Positions 26,646-38,217 of a DNA stretch of 64,000 nt are shown here, in pieces (the stretch's first letter is position 1; each line of letters opens with the position of its first letter). Under the pieces are notes generated by a model. It was not told the DNA's origin, made no database searches, and worked only from the letters and a program-made list of their open reading frames with translations. The DNA lies in contig OX457031.1 in the NCBI GenBank assembly GCA_949752745.1, positions 51,159,103-51,223,102 of the forward strand, in the 5' to 3' direction. This DNA comes from Protula sp. h YS-2021. Lineage: Eukaryota > Annelida > Polychaeta > Sabellida > Serpulidae. Position numbers and translations under genes: made by a program.

Positions 26646-29600
26646 TCCTTTCTTTTGTATTATTTGTTATTTTAGATGACTATCAAGTTCGTAGATTAAA
26701 AAACGAAAACGGTTTAAGGCTCATAAGGCAGGTGTGCGATTGTCGGTAAGCCAGCTCCTATGATTTATTTTATTGGATATTATGTTTAATTTTCTTAACG
26801 AGTTCTGTTATAATTAATGTCTAAGGAATTAATGGATTTTAAACAGAGGTTATTTATTGTACATTAATTGTTGTCTTATCGATTTATTTAGAAGACTTAA
26901 ATATTTTCATTGTGCATTTACAGTATTACCGCGCTCTACCTGCCGCGCTCTCCTTACCGTGTTCTCTCCCGTATTAACCCAACGAATCGCACAAATTTAT
27001 CGTGTGATTTAAGTGAGAAAATAAACACGCGTAAACGAGTCAACAGTTTGTTCTTGTGAGCCTTCTACAATGTATAAGGCGAACAGACGGCATAGATGGC
27101 GAATAAGAAAATGAAAACTGCTCAATTGCTTTACTTTTCTCTTTCAATAAAAACAACACATAACAAAAATCTGTCGTACCCTGCAGATTTAGATCAAATG
27201 TCGCTAGATCAAATGTCGGTAGACCAAATGTCCCTAGATCAAATGTCGTGGTTTCTTCAGAAATATGTCTTGACGAGACAGAATATAGTGGTTATAGCTT
27301 GCGAACAGCTGAAGCCAGTCTTGCCTTGGCCTGTGGCCTCCATTCCAAGGTTATTAAGTCCCAAGGCGGATGAGCATCAGACTGTTACACAAGATACACG
27401 GACGTAGAAATGAGACCCAACTGTTCTAGAGTTCTTGAACCTTAAACTAAAGCAAACAAGAACCTATTTCTCGAAGGTAAAATTAAAATATTAAACACTT
27501 GGCAACAAAAAATAGTTTTAAAATCACTTTCTTCCTTCCAGTAGCATTTTAAGAACTCTTTTGCCATATTTTAATTGCTTTTTCTTCACAGACAATTTTT
27601 CATATTCCAACACCTTTCTAAGAAAAAAAAACACTTACCTTTACTGCTACTCTCTAAATCTACGAGACGGCACCCCCTCCCGAACCTCACCAAGAACAGT
27701 TTATAACTGAAGTTTATCATTCAGCACTTTTCATCGAAGATAAAAAACTATTCTTTTAGTCGTTACGACTGGAAGTTTCTCTTTCAATTTTTTTTCCTAA
27801 CATTCCGTCTAACTGCGTCGAAACGGAAAATAGTACAAAGATAACATTTTGCACAAAGAAAGATTATAGCATCTGGTTGTGCATCACGGTATCTTTTTTT
27901 TTAATTTTTACTTTCTTATTTTTAATTTAACTTAGTAGCCAATTTTCTCAAAAACCGGAAGAGTTACGGCTTTTGGTCAAAAATAAGTTATTAGACTAAT
28001 TTTTCAAGTAGACTGTCTTACAAAATTAAATTTTGACATTTTACCTTTTCTTCAAGATCAAACAACAGATATTTGTACAAGCTCACCCCCAACTTCTTCA
28101 CGTGCTATGTAACTTGATAAGTCGTGTCTTCCGCTTGAAAAATGAGGCATTTTAAGGTTTTAAAGGAAATGCAAAATAATTAAATCGGCGGGATAAGTTG
28201 GGGGAGGGGAACTTTAATTGCTTGCTGGCACTGGCCTTTAGTGCACACCAACGATCTGTCCGATGCTTTAATGCCTGTTGCACAAAGTGACACACACGCA
28301 ATGAATGCACTGGACAGGGAAACCAGCCGATACTGCATGTTAGTTTTCCCTTTGAGGTTAAAAAATATATTTTACTGTGGGAGCTACATTGCATCCCTAG
28401 CCGTTTCCGGATTTTCATGCTGAAAAGTATGCCACTTGGTTGCTTGGTAGCGAAATCTCTAGTTTATATGAACATTCACTGCATTTAAAATGACCAGGTA
28501 AGATTGTGAATCAAACCAAAATAAGCATTTCTCTATGCTCAGCTATTTGGCTTATGCAAATAAAGCACATACCAGTTATGTAAGGCACAGTGTGGCTGTT
28601 GGCAGATGCAAGAGGCTTGTGCAAATGCTGCTGCAGGCCATACGAAGACCTGACGCGTTGCATTTTTATATATATTAAAAATGACCGTGCTTCACGTTTT
28701 GATCAAGAAAATGAAAACAAAGGCGAAAACAGTAAGCCAGGTGCACAACTTCAGATCAAGTACTACCTATGTGTAAAATTTGACAGTCGCGGGTCAATGG
28801 AGTAGTAAAGATAAAATGACGGACCAGCGAAGATTAAAAAGGTCCGAAACATTGGCCCGTAGGACTTCAATACGCTCTTTGCAAGTTTCCGAATTGCCAA
28901 ATATTGCCAAAAATATCTGTAAAAGGTTGACAGTTACCAAGTACTCCTACTCGCGTTTGAGTGTTCTTTGCGACAAATGAATTGTGAATTTATAAAAACA
29001 TAATACTGCTCTTCCAAGTTTTCTTATGAAATGTAGTTTCATCTTTTTCGCACCATTTTCTACTTTCGCAACAAATTCTAGCAAATTAAAAATGCACAAA
29101 CAAGGCACACGCATTACGAAGGTCCTTCCCATCCTTATCGACATAAGAAAAATTTAGCTGTTGGTGTATTTTGTTACGAGTCGACGTTTTCTCTCCTCAC
29201 AGTTAAGGATCAGTGACGGCTCTGTGAGAGCATCAGGATTGGCGTTTCAATTTCTCTAACACCTTTGAACGAATTCACTGACCATTTCAAAGGTGCCTGG
29301 GTTCGCTATATGAAGGTTTATAGGGTAACAATTATTAGTAAATAACGACACAAGCTTTCATTTTTCTCAGTTTCTGTTTAAATAATGCTTCGTAATAACA
29401 AGAGTTTGTACTTAATAAACACAGCAGCCGTGCTTGTATGTCGTCGTAGGCGTGTACTGTCGGCATCAATCATCGCGCACAATTATGACGTCATAATAAC
29501 ATATTGCGTCACTGTTCTAGTTTCTTATCAACACACCAACAGGTGACTGCAGTAGGTCTTACGTCTCACCTTTACCGCAGCTGTTACACTTATCATGGCT

Positions 29601-32160
29601 GCGTGATTGGTCTATCGCATCAATGGCACTTTTAACATTCAGTTACGGTGCTGTGGTTGAATTTATGACACACTCAACAGAGGTAATTCACCTAGCAATT
29701 AGTTACTGTCTGTAAAGCTAGTGTATGATGTGTCTTAAACTGAGTGACTTGCTTACACATTTTCCCTCCAATATCGTCCATCTAGACTTATTTCACTTCA
29801 TTTCATTTGTCTTATCGAAAAGCAAGTTTGGCTTGAAAACCAGGGAGAATCCCGTAACATCATTTCTGTGGCTGGTTGTACAAACCACATTTCTTCCTTT
29901 TATGCAATGTTCGGAAAACGCGTCAAGTAAAAAGTAAAAAAAGTCATAAAAACAATGATTGATCAGTGCTAAGGATTATCATCGAATGCTATGAGAATGC
30001 AACTGTGGGCTTAGATGCTGAACGGATTTCCTCACGGAGGGGAATGGGGGGAGGAGGATTCCGAAATAAGTGCTTTCCAAAAAACAGGATCCAAAAACAT
30101 AGCTATCACAAATATGAAACCTTTATTTCCATAATATTCTGTTATAATAGGAATAGATCATCAACTATGTCGGCAGCAGGTATATATGTGGCTAAAAGTT
30201 AAGATTGTGAGTAATAGAAATAAAAATTGCAGGAAAACCTGGTTAGTACGCACAGCGCCGGGACTGACAACATTTGTCCGGATTAGCAAGTTGTCCGAAT
30301 TACTGAAGTTATGCAATAACGGTTCGATATGTCCACAAAATAAATCATTGTTGATAATATGGGCAATCTACCTCCCCCCCCCCCCCCCCCCCCCAATGAC
30401 AGAAGGAAACTTTATTTCTCGTTTATTAGCCCCCCCCCCCCCCAAAAAAAAAAAAAATAATAATAATAATAATAATAATAAATAATACACGACCTGAGCA
30501 CGTCAGGGTTACAAATGATGAAATCAATGGTGGGCAAATAACTGGTATACAAAGAGTAAGGATCAGGGACTCAAAACCGCATAATTTCAAAACGTGCCCT
30601 TCAACAATATGTCACTATTACGCTTACTTTTTTTCATTTTTTCATAGGTGTTACGAGATAAGCCAATTCACACTTTTGGGTCTTTCCGGTGGAGGTGTTG
30701 TTTCAACTGCAATTTTTTTGGGATAAGTTATACAGAAGTTATAAGGAAAAAACATCAAAATTCTAATTTTCTTTCAACATGTACACTTTCAAATTCATAA
30801 AGCCATTATATGATCTTTTAAAAACTCTTTTACATATCATATGATCTTTTAAAAACTATTTTACATATCATGCAGTCCCTTTAATAACCAGCACGTAAAT
30901 ATGTTTCTGGCAAAATGGAATTTTGTTGATTTTTGCCGTTTTTTTTTCTATCATTTCTTTATGTCCTTAACCCAAATGAATTCATTCAAAACGCAAAAAC
31001 TCTTCGACAAAAGTCAAAGTGCGAACTGGCTTATTAGACAGAAACAGAAGGAGTCATGTTAGTTGCTGCATGTTCTTACCGACAATATATGGGAAACACA
31101 CAAATTGCAGTGAAAGATTGCGCCAATGCTTGTCCGAGTTACCCGGTTCATTCAAACAGTAAAACCTACAATTGGATGTAAAAATTGTGTCCGGTGTCCA
31201 GAAAGGCCAGGTGTCTGGATTATCCAGTTTTTATTGTATAGAAAGCAATGGAAAATTAAATGGGACTGAAAAATGTTGTCCGAATTAGGGAGTTGTCCAC
31301 ATTATAAAGGTTTGTCGAAGCAGGTTTACTGTGTACTATCTCGTCTTATATCATGAACAGTCTGATCGCATTTAACTTGTAACAAATCAAACAGGTTTCA
31401 CACACTGTTGTCTCATATCGAGCTTGAATAATTCGAATTTTCTCGACCATTTTATTTTTCGAGTTTTGGTAGACTTTAGTCATGCAAACATGAAACTGAT
31501 ATCAAAAGTAAAACTGTTAGTCCGGGTAACGTGAGATAACGTCAGATAACCGGGGGGAGGGGGGGGGGGGGGGCGGTTTACGGCAAACATGCAAATGCCG
31601 CATTTAACGCATCTGTGTGAACGTAAGAAGGTTCTGGGTACAAAAACACCCTCCCCGGCAACCCCGGGAGTGGGGAGTTAGACTAGTCTATCTTCTCCCA
31701 CCTGGTACTTTTTCCCCCTGTTCAGCTTCCCCCCAGCCAGGCTAGCTTCTCCCCCCCCCCCCCCACACCCGCATTTTTTACGATGTTTTTTCTGTCCCCT
31801 GTTCACCCTCCTCCAAGCCATTCCAGCTTCCCCCTATTTTTCTCATTTATTTTTCTTTCTGCTGCTGAATCAAAGGCACTCTGTGATCACAAAAATTAGT
31901 AAGTTTAATCTGATTCTTTAATCCCCGTTGTATTTACCAACGAAACGAATCGACACCTCTTTCGTTTTCCTTTTTAATTATGTATTGTAACAGGAGATCA
32001 GAACAGATGGATAAGAAACCTCGGGTAATGACAAAGTTGCGACATAAGATCTGGTCCATACAGCAAGTATAAATTGGAAGATACATACAACTGCTATCAC
32101 TTTCTCAATGGACGATAAAGTTGAACATACAACAAAGCGCTCTTTTGATAGTGCCGATGT
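26646..32160. other. No gene recognised; scattered short repeats
   Basis: Includes the 15-bp array listed separately, C and A/AAT tracts at 30371-30394 and 30431-30486, a direct repeat TATGATCTTTTAAAAACT (30809 and 30840), a G tract near 31551-31574, a C tract near 31750, and TGACGTCA at 29486. No supported exon. Confidence 0.45.
27190..27250. repeat. 15-bp minisatellite (AGATCAAATGTCGCT)
   Basis: Four copies of a 15-bp unit with core CAAATGTC. It belongs to the dispersed 15-bp group also seen at 8.6, 33.3, 37.4 and 37.8 kb. Confidence 0.9.
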
Positions 32161-32163
32161 TAT

Positions 32164-32330
32164 TTTATATTTATCTTAGCGATCAGAAGTATCCACCTGG
32201 ACTGTCTAAAAATGATAAAAAGGATATTAAGAGAAAAGCAAAGAACTTTCTCATCACGAAACTGGACCGTTTTCGTTACCGAGTAGCGAAAATTGCACTT
32301 GGAGGTCACAATGCGATTCTGAACTCTTAA
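32164..32330 (+). pseudogene. Possible integrase zinc-domain remnant (weak)
   Basis: A short open frame contains KYPPGLSKNDKKDIKRKAKN, which resembles the start of the H2C2 zinc-binding domain of retroelement or Ginger-type integrases (pattern Y-P-G--KN-KR-I-RKA--F). The expected DG-LYY and the zinc-binding His/Cys residues do not follow, and no other integrase part is nearby. The resemblance is from memory of the family, covers about 25 residues, and could be chance. Confidence 0.25.
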
Positions 32331-32334
32331 CACG

Positions 32335-32665
32335 TCGTCTTTTAGGCCCGAAGAGTACATAATAAGCTAAAAATCATTCTATCTCTAACCGTTTTCGAGA
32401 TAATTGCCCGCTTCCGGTTTTTTACTTTCACCATGGTCGAGAATGTCAAGGTCAATGATGTACCTGTTACATATTGTCTTTTAGGTTCAAAGGTTCGAAA
32501 ATAAGCACAAAATCGCTCTATCTCTAACCGTTTTCGAGAAAATGGTCAACTTCCGTTTTTTTTTTACTTTGACCATGGCCGAGAACGTCAAGATCATCGA
32601 GGTACCTCTCACATATCGTCTTTTAGGTCCAAACGGTCGAAAATAAGCTCAAAATCGCTATATCT
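32335..32665. repeat. Diverged tandem repeat of about 140-145 bp (2.3 copies)
   Basis: Repeated landmarks are TCGTCTTTTAGG, ATAAGC-CAAAATCG, TATCTCTAACCGTTTTCGAGA, ACTTCCG-TTTTT-ACTTT and ACCATGG-CGAGAA-GTCAAG. Copies begin near 32335, 32475 and 32617. Confidence 0.85.
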
Positions 32666-33252
32666 CTGATTTAAAAAATGCGGATTTTACGGCTTCTATC
32701 AGTGAGCCAAATTTCATCATTCTGGCAAATGGGAAAAACCCAGACGCTGCAGCCAACTTCAGCTTGCACACACGTGCTGTAATCGCTCTCATTGTGGAGA
32801 GTCGGGCGATCGATACGCCTATGCTGATAGCATAGCAGTTCCTTTAATTGCCAAAGCAAAGCGTTTGTCTGCCTTTTAATGGGCATGCTGTGATGGCTTT
32901 CACTGAGAGTTGTGCGATCAATACACCGAGGGTGATATCATGCCAGTTTAAACTACTGCTCTTAACTTCTTGCCGCCTGTTTCGCAAATTTGTTTTGTCG
33001 TTTTTTAATTGAAAAATTAAACGAATTTAAGAAAAAAATACAGGAACATCAACTAAACATACTGAAGTTTACCATATCCGAATTTCATCTTTCTAGCCCT
33101 AACGGCCTCTGACTAGTTCCACGGACAAACTCCAAAAAAAAAAAAACTGAAAAAAAACTGCGGCTAAAATTTTCGTACAAATTCAATACACTAGGGGATT
33201 TTGACAAATTCCCAAGTGTAATTATTGCGGTTGGCAAACGTCCCATTTTTCA
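32666..33252. other. No gene recognised
   Basis: AT-rich with A tracts near 33135-33165. No supported exon. Confidence 0.5.
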
Positions 33253-33345
33253 ATAGTTGGGAAATGTCCAGATGGGTAAAGTCCAGTTGGGAATTGTCAG
33301 TTGGGTAGTGTCCGGTTAGGTAATGTCCAGTTGGCGAATGACCCG
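33253..33345. repeat. 15-bp minisatellite (AGTTGGGTAATGTCC)
   Basis: Six imperfect copies (one of 14 bp) with core AATGTCC. Confidence 0.85.
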
Positions 33346-33597
33346 GATTCTGACTAGCTAATTGCAATTAGACTGAAGAACAGTTCAGCAGCTGAACATT
33401 TTGATACTTCACAGTAAATAGATTATGATTCCAGTTTTAACAGTTCTCACGAAAATTGAATCAATACAAACCTGTTAGAAAATGAAAAATACGTTATTAA
33501 TAACCATCTATGGAATAATTAAGAACAGCAGAAGCTCTTGTACGCCCTTAAAAACACTTACATGGAGGTGGTTGGGGAGGGGGGCTTCTTACCGATT

Positions 33598-34270
33598 TGG
33601 TTGGTTGTATGGTTTGTTTAACATTTAACATTTTGTCAAAACATGACACTAGTCAGTGACTAGACAACAATATTACCAGTTAAAATCTTAGTGAGCCAAA
33701 ACCGTGTATATTCTAAAAATATAAAATAAGCAGCGTCTCAAAAAAATACTGATACAGGCTGATTTCTTTTCAAAAATTGTATAATTTACTGGGTTCTACT
33801 TGATCAAACAGCTGCCTCAAACAGTCAACTCTGAAATGACGTGAGCAGGCGCCTTGGAAATCGGTACAGTCTATTAAAATATGTTTCACTGCGCAATGTT
33901 CCTGACACCCGAAGGTGCAGATTTACCTCTTATGTTTATGACTCACATATGTATGTCCCATTCCTGCTCTATATATAACTATATCATCCCGGACATTATT
34001 TAGGGAAGGCAGTTTATGCCCAACAATAGGATTGATTTCAAACAGCTTGTTATTCTTTTTTCTGTCACAATGTCGTTGCCAATGATCTTTTGTATATGAT
34101 GAGATATGGTATTTGAAATCTGAGTATGGGATAAGGAAATCGGAACAGTTCTCGTTTAGCGCCTCTCTAGGCGCTGCATCAGCGATCTCGTTGCCGCGAA
34201 TTCCTATATGACTTGGAACACAACAGAAAATCACTTGCTGGGGCTTATCACGTAACAAAAATGTATGCAA
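33598..34270 (-). pseudogene. 3' fragment of an RNase H-containing LINE (second copy)
   Basis: The minus-strand frame 34270-33923 encodes the RNase H C-terminal region (VPSHIGIRGNEIADAAPREA, with the NE-AD signature), then a domain collinear with the 24-kb copy (VGHKLPSLNNVRD, GMGHTYVSHKH). A frameshift near 33925 moves the tail into another frame, CQEHCAVKHILIDC, ending near 33765. The 3' end has GTTAAACAAACCATACAACC near 33600. The 5' truncation at about 34270 is typical of incomplete target-primed reverse transcription. It is a dead copy in opposite orientation to the first. Confidence 0.87.
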
Positions 34271-34464
34271 AACAAGAACAGATTCCTATTTGTCCATATT
34301 TTTTTACTCGGTTGAAAGATGCACTGAACAGAACAGGGACAGAAGGTGGGGAGGAGGGTGGAAAATCTCTTCCATTCCCTAATCGAGAAGAAGTATTGTT
34401 AAATGGGCCTATGCCACTAACCAAGACACGCTGAACGGCTGGCCTTGAGATAACGTGATACGTC

Positions 34465-34946
34465 CACTAATAAAGTACCACCAACAGCTGCCACCTCCCC
34501 CAATAAAGTACCACCAACAGCTGCCACCTCCCCCAATAAAGTACCACCAACAGCTACCACCTCCACCAATAGAGTACCACCAACAGCTGTCAACTCCACG
34601 AATAAAGGAGCACAAACAGGTGTCACATTCACCAATAAATACCACCAACAGCTGTCACCGCCATCAATAAAGTACCACAAAAGCTGCTAGTTCCACCAAA
34701 AAACTACCAACCATAACTGCCACCCTCCAACAAAAAATACCACCAACAGCTGCCACTTCCACCAACAACGTACAATCAACAGCTTCAACCTCCACCAATA
34801 ACGTAGCACCAACTGCCATCTCCTCCAACAATGTACCACCAACAGCTGCCACTTCCACCAATAAAGTACAATCAACAGCTGCCGCCTCAACCAATGACAT
34901 ACCACCAACAGCTGCCACCTTCTCCAACAATGTACCACCAACTGCG
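34465..34946. repeat. 33-bp minisatellite (AATAAAGTACCACCAACAGC...)
   Basis: About 15 copies of a 33-bp unit joining ACCACCAACAGCTGCCACCT and CC-CCAATAAAGT, ending at a C tract. Copies in the right half are more diverged. The 11-codon period gives open frames on both strands with Pro- or Gly/Val-rich repeats that I do not regard as genes. Confidence 0.95.
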
Positions 34947-34959
34947 CCCCCCCCCCCCC

Positions 34960-37225
34960 CCACCCTCCCACTCATCCACAGAACATGTAGGTAACTGGGG
35001 CAGAATGAGCTCAGCAAAGACAAACACAGCACTGAAACGTGACATTCAATAACTTCCGGTATTTACTTTTTTTTGGCCCAGTCAAACCTAAGTGCAATAA
35101 AGCGAAAAGGCGACTGGTGTCGGGCATCGAAGGAAACTAATAAGGCCTCTTCTTCACATCTTTGCACTGGCAAAGACTACAACATATAAAATTTCATTAT
35201 CACATTATAGCTATCTATTCTTAGTATTGAAGGTCTGTGGTCTCGTGTTAAAAAAGGTCATAAAACTATTCACGGCATAGCCCTATATTTTTTTTAAAAC
35301 CTTCCTGTAAACTTCTGAATTCCAATACGTCTGGGTCTGAAAAGGACGACTGCATCTTGATTACGCACGTGTATATTCTGAACACTATACTTGGCTTTCG
35401 AATGCGCTAGCGTGCAAAATAAACAGGGCATTGAAATTCTATATAGCGACTTCGAATTACCAATTATAAGAAATATTCAAAAATTCCTTAATTACACCTA
35501 ATATGGGACGATTTGAAAGCACTTTTGAAAGCACTGCGCATAAACTTTACATGTAAAACCCTGGATGCATCCGAGCTGTTTTGCTCAAATATCATCCAAG
35601 TCATATTACCCCCATGACGTCATATATGTCTTTCGTAGGCGTTTCAAGAAATGAAATAAAGGATCATAAGTTTATACTGAACTGGCGGAGTAGCTGATGA
35701 AGGTTACAACCTGGCTGTTATCCAATGAGTGCAGCGAACTGAGAAACATTCGAACTGAGAAACATGGCCCACCAAAGCCTTAAATAATCAACAATTTGGG
35801 AAACATGGTCTACTGAAGAAAAAAGTGGTCCGCGAAATCAACAACATAAAATGGCGAGTGAATTCTCTGGGAATACACTGCCCAGCATCATGGACTGTCA
35901 CAAAATTAAAGCTTTTTCCATTCACCGGCCACCACCACCCTCCACCAACCCCCTACCCCCCCCCCCCCGTCCCCAACCACTAACCATTTTGTTACAAGTA
36001 CTACAGCTCATTGTTTTCATTTCATTCACAAGTGCTGGACGAGTTTTAAAAAGCAATGTTTTTTGATGATATATCACACAAACTCAGTCATGACACGCTT
36101 TGTATAAATCTAGATGATATTTTTACCAGTCAATCATCATTCAGAAAACAAATTCCATTCATCGTCGAATTAGGCTATATTCTGTACAGGGGGGTTAAGA
36201 TATCCAGGTAAACGAATGACCATGCATACGTCACAAAAAAGATAAACAAGGCCAGCTTTGCTGCCACGGAGACAGTTTGAAATATGTAATAAAAAAAAGA
36301 AATGCCTGACGAAGCCAACATATGCAAAATCAAGAGAATATAAAAGAAAAAACAACGAATAAACAATACTGATAACTATCAAACACTGAAGACAGCGATA
36401 GGACACAGTGAAAGAGGGCACACCTTGGCAAGATCATCACGACAGCCACAGTTGCCGCGGTCCTCTTTTGCTCTTAGCCTTTAAGTACGCAAAGTTCTAA
36501 GCAAGTAAAAACAAAGTTACGTGACTTGTTTTGTTTTTGTGCAAATATCCGTTCCGGTAGTGATTCGTGAAAAAAAATACATCCTGCTCCTGCAAACACC
36601 TGTGCCGAAATAGAAATTAACTCGGGGAAATGTCTATTTTAGCATTTAAATATCAATTTATTTTCTTCCTGATTGTTTGACTGCATCATAAAGCACTCCT
36701 TGCAAGCAATTTCCCTGTCGATATTCTGCGCATACACGGCATACAAATGCACACAGCTTTGCTCATTTTGAGTAGGAAAATACGATAAAGAAAGGGGGGC
36801 GGAGTCTGTGGGCGTGGTTATGTTAAACAAGTCAGTGATGGGAAGAGAGGCCACACATTGCTGTAGCGCATGTGCGGCTATATATAGAGTGGGTGTAGAA
36901 TCCTATGTATACAACAACACATGGAGTTGTCACTGCATTGTCACTTGCAATAAAGCAGCTGTCACTCGCTATTATGGTATTAACAGGGATATCTTAACTG
37001 AAACACCACGCTGGACTGAATTCAGTTTTGAGCAAAAAATGTTAAGTTGACCGAATATTCACAAAATGAAGTTCACGCAAACATAGTCAGAATGTTGTGA
37101 TCATTTTTTGTTCAGAAATATATAAATAGTGCAGAAAAATCAGTGTAGAAAAATAATCATACGGATTATTGTTTAATCAAAAAGGTACGTAGTTGAAATT
37201 GCAGTGAATGTTTTATTTCCTGTCT

Positions 37226-37228
<3 letters not shown>
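34960..37228. other. No gene recognised
   Basis: TGACGTCA at 35615 and a C tract at 35954. No supported exon. Confidence 0.5.
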
Positions 37229-37293
<65 letters not shown>

Positions 37294-37322
37294 GAGGGAG
37301 AGAGAGAGAGAGAGAGAGAGAG
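37229..37322. repeat. (AG)n microsatellite
   Basis: About 46 AG units with two interruptions. Confidence 0.97.
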
Positions 37323-37360
37323 TAAATGATTAATTCCCTTGTAAAGCAAAATGACCTGAT

Positions 37361-37935
37361 GACATTTGGAACAGAGACATTTAGATCCGAGACATTTGGG
37401 CCAGAAACATTTCGACCAAAGTAGAAAGTGTGACATTTGGGTTAGATGGTTCTTAACTCCTTAAATTGTTCTCAGCCAATGAACTGGGCCAATGACTTTT
37501 GTAATTTTATATTTTTCCTGTTATTGTTGTTTAACTTACTGACAGAGCACGAAGGAAGAACACCCCCTTCATTTAGCCAGCTCTAAAACTCTTTTAAGGT
37601 CATTATGCGTCAACACCGTAGCAACATACAGAAGATCACACCCCTGTATCACGCGATTTCCACGGAAATCCCTTCAATGTCATTCAGCTGTCATTCTCCG
37701 GATTTTATGGCAGAGTTCACCCGCTTCATTGAAACCAAAATTACACAAAATTCGCACCAGATTATTTATCCGACCTTTGAGTAATTTTTGAAGTGGCCCT
37801 AATGTCACACTTTCCGACCTGGCCCCAAATGTCTCCAGCCCAAATGTCTCCAGCCCAAATGTCTCCAGCCCAAATGTCGCCAGCCCAAATGTCGCCAGCT
37901 CAAACGCTTCTGACTCAAATGTCTGGATGCCAACG
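37361..37935. mobile_element. Foldback-like element with 15-bp-repeat arms
   Basis: The left arm (37361-37420) is four copies of GACATTTGG-CCAGA (15 bp). The right arm (about 37816-37935) is about eight copies of the inverted unit CCAAATGTCTCCAGC. Inside them lies a perfect 13-bp inverted pair, AAAGTGTGACATT (37425-37437) and AATGTCACACTTT (37801-37813), around about 363 bp of apparently non-coding DNA. Arrays of short repeats as inverted arms recall Foldback/Galileo-type elements. That class assignment is inference, and no target-site duplication is clear. The right arm ends about 65 bp before the assembly gap. Confidence 0.6.
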
Positions 37936-38000
37936 CTATTCTTAACCAATAAGAAAGAAAACAGAAAACGCGCGCAAAAGCAATTCGTATTCGCCAATAA

Positions 38001-38200
38001 NNNNNNNNNNNNNNNNNNNNNNNNNNNNNNNNNNNNNNNNNNNNNNNNNNNNNNNNNNNNNNNNNNNNNNNNNNNNNNNNNNNNNNNNNNNNNNNNNNNN
38101 NNNNNNNNNNNNNNNNNNNNNNNNNNNNNNNNNNNNNNNNNNNNNNNNNNNNNNNNNNNNNNNNNNNNNNNNNNNNNNNNNNNNNNNNNNNNNNNNNNNN
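38001..38200. other. Assembly gap (200 N)
   Basis: Exactly 200 N, probably a placeholder of arbitrary size. It removes sequence immediately upstream of the UDP-glycosyltransferase exon. Open frames running through the Ns are artefacts. Confidence 1.
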
Positions 38201-38217
38201 GTCCCTTTATTCGGCAG

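Noticed and set aside
36639..37050. Overlapping 71- and 80-codon frames near a CRE- and TATATATA-like context
   Set aside because: Short, unsupported by any domain, and on opposite strands; no evidence beyond being open.
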